Below, piece after piece: positions 12,952 through 16,241 of a stretch of 16,241 nucleotides of DNA (within the stretch, counting starts at the first letter, position 1; each line of letters starts with the position of its first letter). This DNA comes from Flavobacteriales bacterium UBA5939 (lineage in GTDB: Bacteria; Bacteroidota; Bacteroidia; Flavobacteriales; Schleiferiaceae): positions 1-16,241 of the forward strand of contig DJCX01000136.1 in the NCBI GenBank assembly GCA_002430755.1. The letters are read 5' to 3'. The position numbers and the translations under genes were made by a program. Under the pieces are notes generated by a model, which was not told where the DNA came from, did no database searches, and saw nothing but the letters and a program-made list of their open reading frames with translations.

Positions 12952-15180
12952 TTACCCTTGAAGGGTATCCTTGTTGAAAGAGTTATGTATATGATAGATA
13001 CTCTCGGCATGCTTTACCAACTCTATGAGGTCGAGAATGATATTCACCTGTAATTTCACCAATCGATTACTCACCTTGTTCATGGAGTAAAAGGACAATT
13101 CGTTGTTGAGATCTTTGTTCAACTTCGCGACAACCTTCTTCGCCTTCTCCCCTAGCTGTCCACTATCTTCATCACGACCGCTGAGAATTTGACGACGAAC
13201 ATCGTCTAAATATCTTTTGATTTCATCCTCAGCATCAATAATTAGATCGAGGTATTCGCTCCGCGGCACGCCGCCAAAGTTGGTAATATGATTCAAGCAA
13301 TTCACGCTTAGTTTCGTTGCTACGCGGTAGAGTTCAACCATATTATGGTGTGCGTTCACGTGAAGCTCCGCATAGAGTAATTGGTCCTCAGGACTAAAGG
13401 TTTCGTTTGAAACAAAAGCCTTCTTGAAATTTTTAGAGAGCTTTTTTAAATCCGAGTCCAAACGCTTGGTACACTCAAGCAATATATCCTTGTTAGAGCC
13501 TACCAAAGAGCGCAAAGACAACGTTACCATCTTGTCTAAGTTCCGAATATCGTGGCCTACCTCGCTCTTATGTACTTCAAACTGCTCGCTAAGTTCCGGT
13601 TTAACCTCTACCACTTCAACATCTAATTCGATAGCATCGGAATTTTTAAATTTTAAATGCGACCGAATTAAAGCTATCGCTGCAACGATGACAATACTTA
13701 TTACAGCGACTTTTCCGCCGTAGAACATAATCAAGCCAAATGTAGCGGAAGCAATGAAGGCAATGACGGCGGTCATTATCCAACCACCGACTACTTGTAA
13801 GACACCCGCTACACGATAAACGGCACTGTCCATACCCCAAGCACGATCAGCAAGTGACGTTCCCATGGCCACCATGAAACTCACATACGTTGTTGAAAGG
13901 GGTAGTTTTAAGGAGGTCGCGTAAGAAATTAAGATAGAGGCCGTCATCAAATTGACTGATGCACGCAAGAGATCAAAGCTTGCAGTGCTGTCTTCCATCT
14001 TGGAGCGGTCGTGGGCGAATCGGCCATTAATGGTGTTCACGGCATTCTGTCCTATGATAGCACCGAGTACCTTGCCTATAGACACAAAGATCCCCACTAT
14101 TCCTCTTGAAAGGGCATTAGAGTTGAAACGCTCGTCGCCGTCACCTTGACGAGCCAATTTTACCTCCGTCTGGCTCACGTTTCTTGCCTTTTTAGAGGTC
14201 CATAGGGTAATGACCATGATTGCTCCAGCACCTAATAACATAAAAAGTGGCGCCTTGGCCTTATCACCTAAGATATCCATGAAGAATAAATCAGGAGCCA
14301 TACCAGAAGCCGACCAGGCTTCCAATGATTGCCATCCAGCTACAGTGACACCGATGAAATTGACTAAATCGTTTCCAGCAAAGGCCATTGCAAGGGAAAA
14401 TGTCCCAGCCAAGACAATAAACTTCAATGGATTCAGTGCCAAAACACGTTGCATGATGAAGGTCAAAATAGTCCAGACTACTGCGCTAATTCCCAGAATT
14501 GTCACAGTGTTTTCGCCAATAAACGTTCGAATATCTTCACTAATAAAGCTCGCCCCTTTCAACCCTTTAATTACCAGGAAATACGTAATCGCAGTGATTG
14601 CTATACCTCCAAAGACTGCCCCATAACGACGCAAGCCTTCCTTTAGGTTAAAGGTGAACAATAAACGAGTGATGAATTGGACCAAGGCTCCCGAAGAGAA
14701 CGCCACCAAGACGCTCAAGAAAATTCCCGAAATGATTTTGGTTGCGGTAGAAAAGTTGATGAACTCCGCAAATTCGACTTCCATGCCTTGCTGATAGCTG
14801 TACAATAGTCCGATGATAAAGCCTGCTCCAAGAAGTTCGAATACGATACTTACTGTAGTTGAAGTCGGTAGCCCAATGCTGTTGTAAAAGTCTAGTAGGA
14901 TGATATCCGTTAACATGACCGCTACGAAGACCAACATGATGTTATCGAAGGTGAAGAAACTCGGCACGAATATTCCTTTTCGTGCCACTTCCATCATGCC
15001 TTCTGAGGATACAGCCCCAGCGAGAACCCCTATAGAAGCGATAATAAGGATAGTTCTGAACGAAGCAACCTTTGATCCGATTGCCGAGTTCAAGAAGTTG
15101 GCAGCATCATTACTCACCCCTACGGTAAGATCAATGATTGCCAAACAAAAAAGTACAAATACTAATATCTGATACCACAT
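12952..15180 (-). CDS. PiT-family inorganic phosphate transporter with PhoU-like C-terminal domain
   Basis: 742-aa inner-membrane transporter that takes up phosphate using a cation gradient. The start is the ATG at 15180 (MWYQILVFVLF); the in-frame TTG at 15192 adds only four residues. PHO4/PiT signatures appear at GVSNDAANFLNSAIG (residues 21-35, N24/D25) and in the internal repeat GNDLVNFIG (from residue 269). LPLSTTYVSFMVAMGTSLADR follows in the second half. The membrane part spans about 1-505. Residues about 515-742 are soluble, helical and charged (DIRNLDKMVTLSLRSL, then LYAELHVNAHHNMVELYRVA), resembling PhoU-like domains attached to PiT proteins. That domain may regulate transport, which is an inference. 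The length is ordinary for this phylum but longer than the roughly 500-aa E. coli PitA. Its leader holds a perfect palindrome at 15198-15214. Confidence 0.94.
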   Translation of the reverse strand: MWYQILVFVLFCLAIIDLTVGVSNDAANFLNSAIGSKVASFRTILIIASIGVLAGAVSSEGMMEVARKGIFVPSFFTFDNIMLVFVAVMLTDIILLDFYNSIGLPTSTTVSIVFELLGAGFIIGLLYSYQQGMEVEFAEFINFSTATKIISGIFLSVLVAFSSGALVQFITRLLFTFNLKEGLRRYGAVFGGIAITAITYFLVIKGLKGASFISEDIRTFIGENTVTILGISAVVWTILTFIMQRVLALNPLKFIVLAGTFSLAMAFAGNDLVNFIGVTVAGWQSLEAWSASGMAPDLFFMDILGDKAKAPLFMLLGAGAIMVITLWTSKKARNVSQTEVKLARQGDGDERFNSNALSRGIVGIFVSIGKVLGAIIGQNAVNTINGRFAHDRSKMEDSTASFDLLRASVNLMTASILISYATSLKLPLSTTYVSFMVAMGTSLADRAWGMDSAVYRVAGVLQVVGGWIMTAVIAFIASATFGLIMFYGGKVAVISIVIVAAIALIRSHLKFKNSDAIELDVEVVEVKPELSEQFEVHKSEVGHDIRNLDKMVTLSLRSLVGSNKDILLECTKRLDSDLKKLSKNFKKAFVSNETFSPEDQLLYAELHVNAHHNMVELYRVATKLSVNCLNHITNFGGVPRSEYLDLIIDAEDEIKRYLDDVRRQILSGRDEDSGQLGEKAKKVVAKLNKDLNNELSFYSMNKVSNRLVKLQVNIILDLIELVKHAESIYHIHNSFNKDTLQG

Positions 15181-15197
15181 AGGTGAGGCCAATTTAG

Positions 15198-15214
15198 TGC
15201 GCTAAAATAGCGCA
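15198..15214. repeat. Perfect 7-bp-arm palindrome in the PiT leader
   Basis: TGCGCTA-AAA-TAGCGCA, an exact inverted repeat with a 3-base centre. It sits 17 bases upstream of the phosphate transporter ATG, between the start codon and the likely -7 element at 15231-15238. It may be an operator or an RNA hairpin in the leader. I see no second full copy in the window. Confidence 0.7.
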
Positions 15215-15230
15215 ATCTCTGCGACGAAAG

Positions 15231-15238
15231 GAAAGTTA
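15231..15238 (-). promoter_or_regulatory. Probable -7 element TAACTTTC for the PiT transporter gene
   Basis: On the minus strand TAACTTTC matches TAnnTTTG except at the last base. It lies 50 bases upstream of the ATG at 15180, which would place the palindrome at 15198-15214 just inside the transcribed leader. No -33 element is apparent. Confidence 0.4.
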
Positions 15239-15242
15239 AGGT

Positions 15243-15250
15243 TAAATTTG
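15243..15250 (+). promoter_or_regulatory. -7 promoter element TAAATTTG for the YyaL-like gene
   Basis: Exact match to TAnnTTTG, 32 bases upstream of the ATG at 15283. It is separated by only four bases from the opposite-strand -7 element of the phosphate transporter, so the two promoters share the same DNA face region. No -33 TTG is visible. Confidence 0.5.
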
Positions 15251-15282
15251 ATGCACTCCATCGCCCATAAAAACTACGTCCA

Positions 15283-16241
15283 ATGGCCTCAAATAGGCTC
15301 TCAGAATCTAAAAGTCTCTACCTGCTGCAGCATGCCAGCAACCCGGTTCATTGGCAAATGTGGTCACAGGACCTGCTGCGCGATAATTCTCCTAAGAATA
15401 AGCTGATGATTATCTCTATAGGCTATTCTTCTTGCCATTGGTGCCATGTGATGGAGGAAGAAAGCTTTGAAGATGCCGAGGTAGCTGAACTTATGAATAC
15501 CCATTATTGTGCTGTAAAAGTCGATCGAGAGGAACGCCCTGATATTGACGCGCGCTATATGAACGCATTGCAACTCATGACAGGAACAGGAGGTTGGCCA
15601 CTAAACATCATCGCACTGCCCGATGGAACACCAGTTTATGGAGGCACCTATTTTTCTCGAAAAGATTGGATGGCCGCCTTAACCCAAGTAGCTAATCTCT
15701 GGCAAAAAGAACCTGAACAAGTACTTTCTTATGGTGCCCAAATGAGAGAAGGGTTGCAACAAATGATTCAAGTAACGCTTAAGACTAAACCGAATTCATT
15801 TAGCGAACAAGATTTTGAGGATGTAGTAGGGTTTTGGATGCGCACTATCGATCCTGTGAATGGCGGACCAAATGGCGCGCCTAAGTTCCCCCTTCCCTCA
15901 AATTATGCTTTCCTCTTGGATTATGCTTGTCATACCGGTGATTCAAATGTGCTTAATCATTGTTTACTCAGTCTAGAAAAAATGGCACTAGGCGGCATTT
16001 TTGACTGGGTACACGGAGGGATTACTAGATACAGTACAGACCGATTTTGGAAAGTGCCACATTTTGAGAAAATGCTTTACGACAACGGTCAAATGATGGG
16101 CGTATTTGCAAAAGCATTTCGTGCCTCTACTAACAACACTTTTCTCACTGCCGCAGAGGCTGTCGCACACTTTTTAGAAGCTGAGATGAAACTTTCAAAC
16201 GGCTTATACGCAAGTGCTTTAGATGCAGATTCTGCTACACC
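15283..16241 (+). CDS. YyaL-type protein with thioredoxin-like domain (DUF255), 3' end beyond window
   Basis: Partial gene cut by the right edge; 319 complete codons are visible of a family that is usually 600-700 aa. The N terminus follows the YyaL/SPATA20 pattern: NRLSESKSLYLLQHASNPVHW (residues 4-24), then a thioredoxin-like segment with SIGYSSCHWCHVMEEESF containing a CxxC pair (C51, C54). VKVDREERPDID and GTGGWPLNI follow. The second region has the glycoside-hydrolase-like helical repeat part, with GGIFDWVHGGITRYS, VPHFEKMLYDN and, at the very end, ALDADSAT. An in-frame stop at 15268 and the absence of another start make the ATG at 15283 the only sensible choice. The biochemical role of this family is not established; a redox or sugar-epimerase-like function has been suggested from fold alone. 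Confidence 0.93.
   Translation, partial: MASNRLSESKSLYLLQHASNPVHWQMWSQDLLRDNSPKNKLMIISIGYSSCHWCHVMEEESFEDAEVAELMNTHYCAVKVDREERPDIDARYMNALQLMTGTGGWPLNIIALPDGTPVYGGTYFSRKDWMAALTQVANLWQKEPEQVLSYGAQMREGLQQMIQVTLKTKPNSFSEQDFEDVVGFWMRTIDPVNGGPNGAPKFPLPSNYAFLLDYACHTGDSNVLNHCLLSLEKMALGGIFDWVHGGITRYSTDRFWKVPHFEKMLYDNGQMMGVFAKAFRASTNNTFLTAAEAVAHFLEAEMKLSNGLYASALDADSAT

Noticed and set aside
12945..12959. Small hairpin AAGGGT-TTT-ACCCTT at the end of the phosphate transporter gene
   Set aside because: A six-base stem overlapping the stop codon with a 3-base loop and no T-run; the strong terminator at 12902-12928 explains termination better.
14210..14626. 138-aa plus-strand open frame inside the phosphate transporter gene
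   Set aside because: Antisense shadow of hydrophobic codons, with no domain or upstream signals.
15181..15192. TTG start for the phosphate transporter at 15192
   Set aside because: It adds only four residues before a good ATG followed directly by the first membrane helix.

Overview
The window reads as ordinary core genome of a member of the Bacteroidota, most likely Flavobacteriales. Four features point there: repeated TAnnTTTG -7 promoter elements with no clear Shine-Dalgarno sites, a protein pairing a choice-of-anchor L domain with a gliding-motility/type IX secretion C-terminal domain, a mevalonate-type isoprenoid pathway, and the particular forms of Lnt, mevalonate kinase and the long PiT phosphate transporter. 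I see no tRNA, rRNA, CRISPR array, insertion sequence, phage gene or obvious island. All genes are intact apart from the two cut by the window edges. No gene-free stretch exceeds about 110 bases.

Layout. Bases 1-3316 run on the minus strand: lnt (apolipoprotein N-acyltransferase), lpdA (dihydrolipoyl dehydrogenase, with its own promoter) and the 5' part of a pabB-like gene, whose ATG overlaps the lpdA stop. Bases 3346-9192 run on the plus strand and carry mostly lipid genes: pssA and purS; an AcpH-like ACP phosphodiesterase; then a tight unit starting at a good promoter at 5043 that holds a 6-pyruvoyl/6-carboxy-tetrahydropterin synthase, fabD, mvaD, mevalonate kinase and a UbiA-family prenyltransferase. 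The gaps in that unit are 2, -1, 8 and -4 bases, so co-transcription and translational coupling are likely. Bases 9194-11413 (minus) encode a large secreted surface protein that converges on ubiA with one base between stop codons. Bases 11501-12880 (plus) encode an M20 dipeptidase. A strong symmetric terminator separates it from a convergent PiT phosphate transporter carrying a PhoU-like C-terminal domain (12952-15180, minus). A divergent gene at 15283, cut by the right edge, encodes a YyaL-type protein with a thioredoxin-like domain.

How the genes work together. The middle 7.5 kb is rich in envelope-lipid functions: lipoprotein N-acylation (Lnt), phosphatidylserine synthesis (PssA), ACP prosthetic-group turnover (AcpH), malonyl loading of ACP (FabD), and isoprenoid precursor synthesis (MvaD, mevalonate kinase) feeding a prenyltransferase (UbiA). 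I did not find a convincing undescribed system. The observations most worth a second look are an intrinsic-terminator-like hairpin with a U7 tract inside the first codons of pabB, a perfect palindrome in the leader of the phosphate transporter, very compact divergent promoters, and an AcpH homologue lacking the histidine of its usual DHFL motif.
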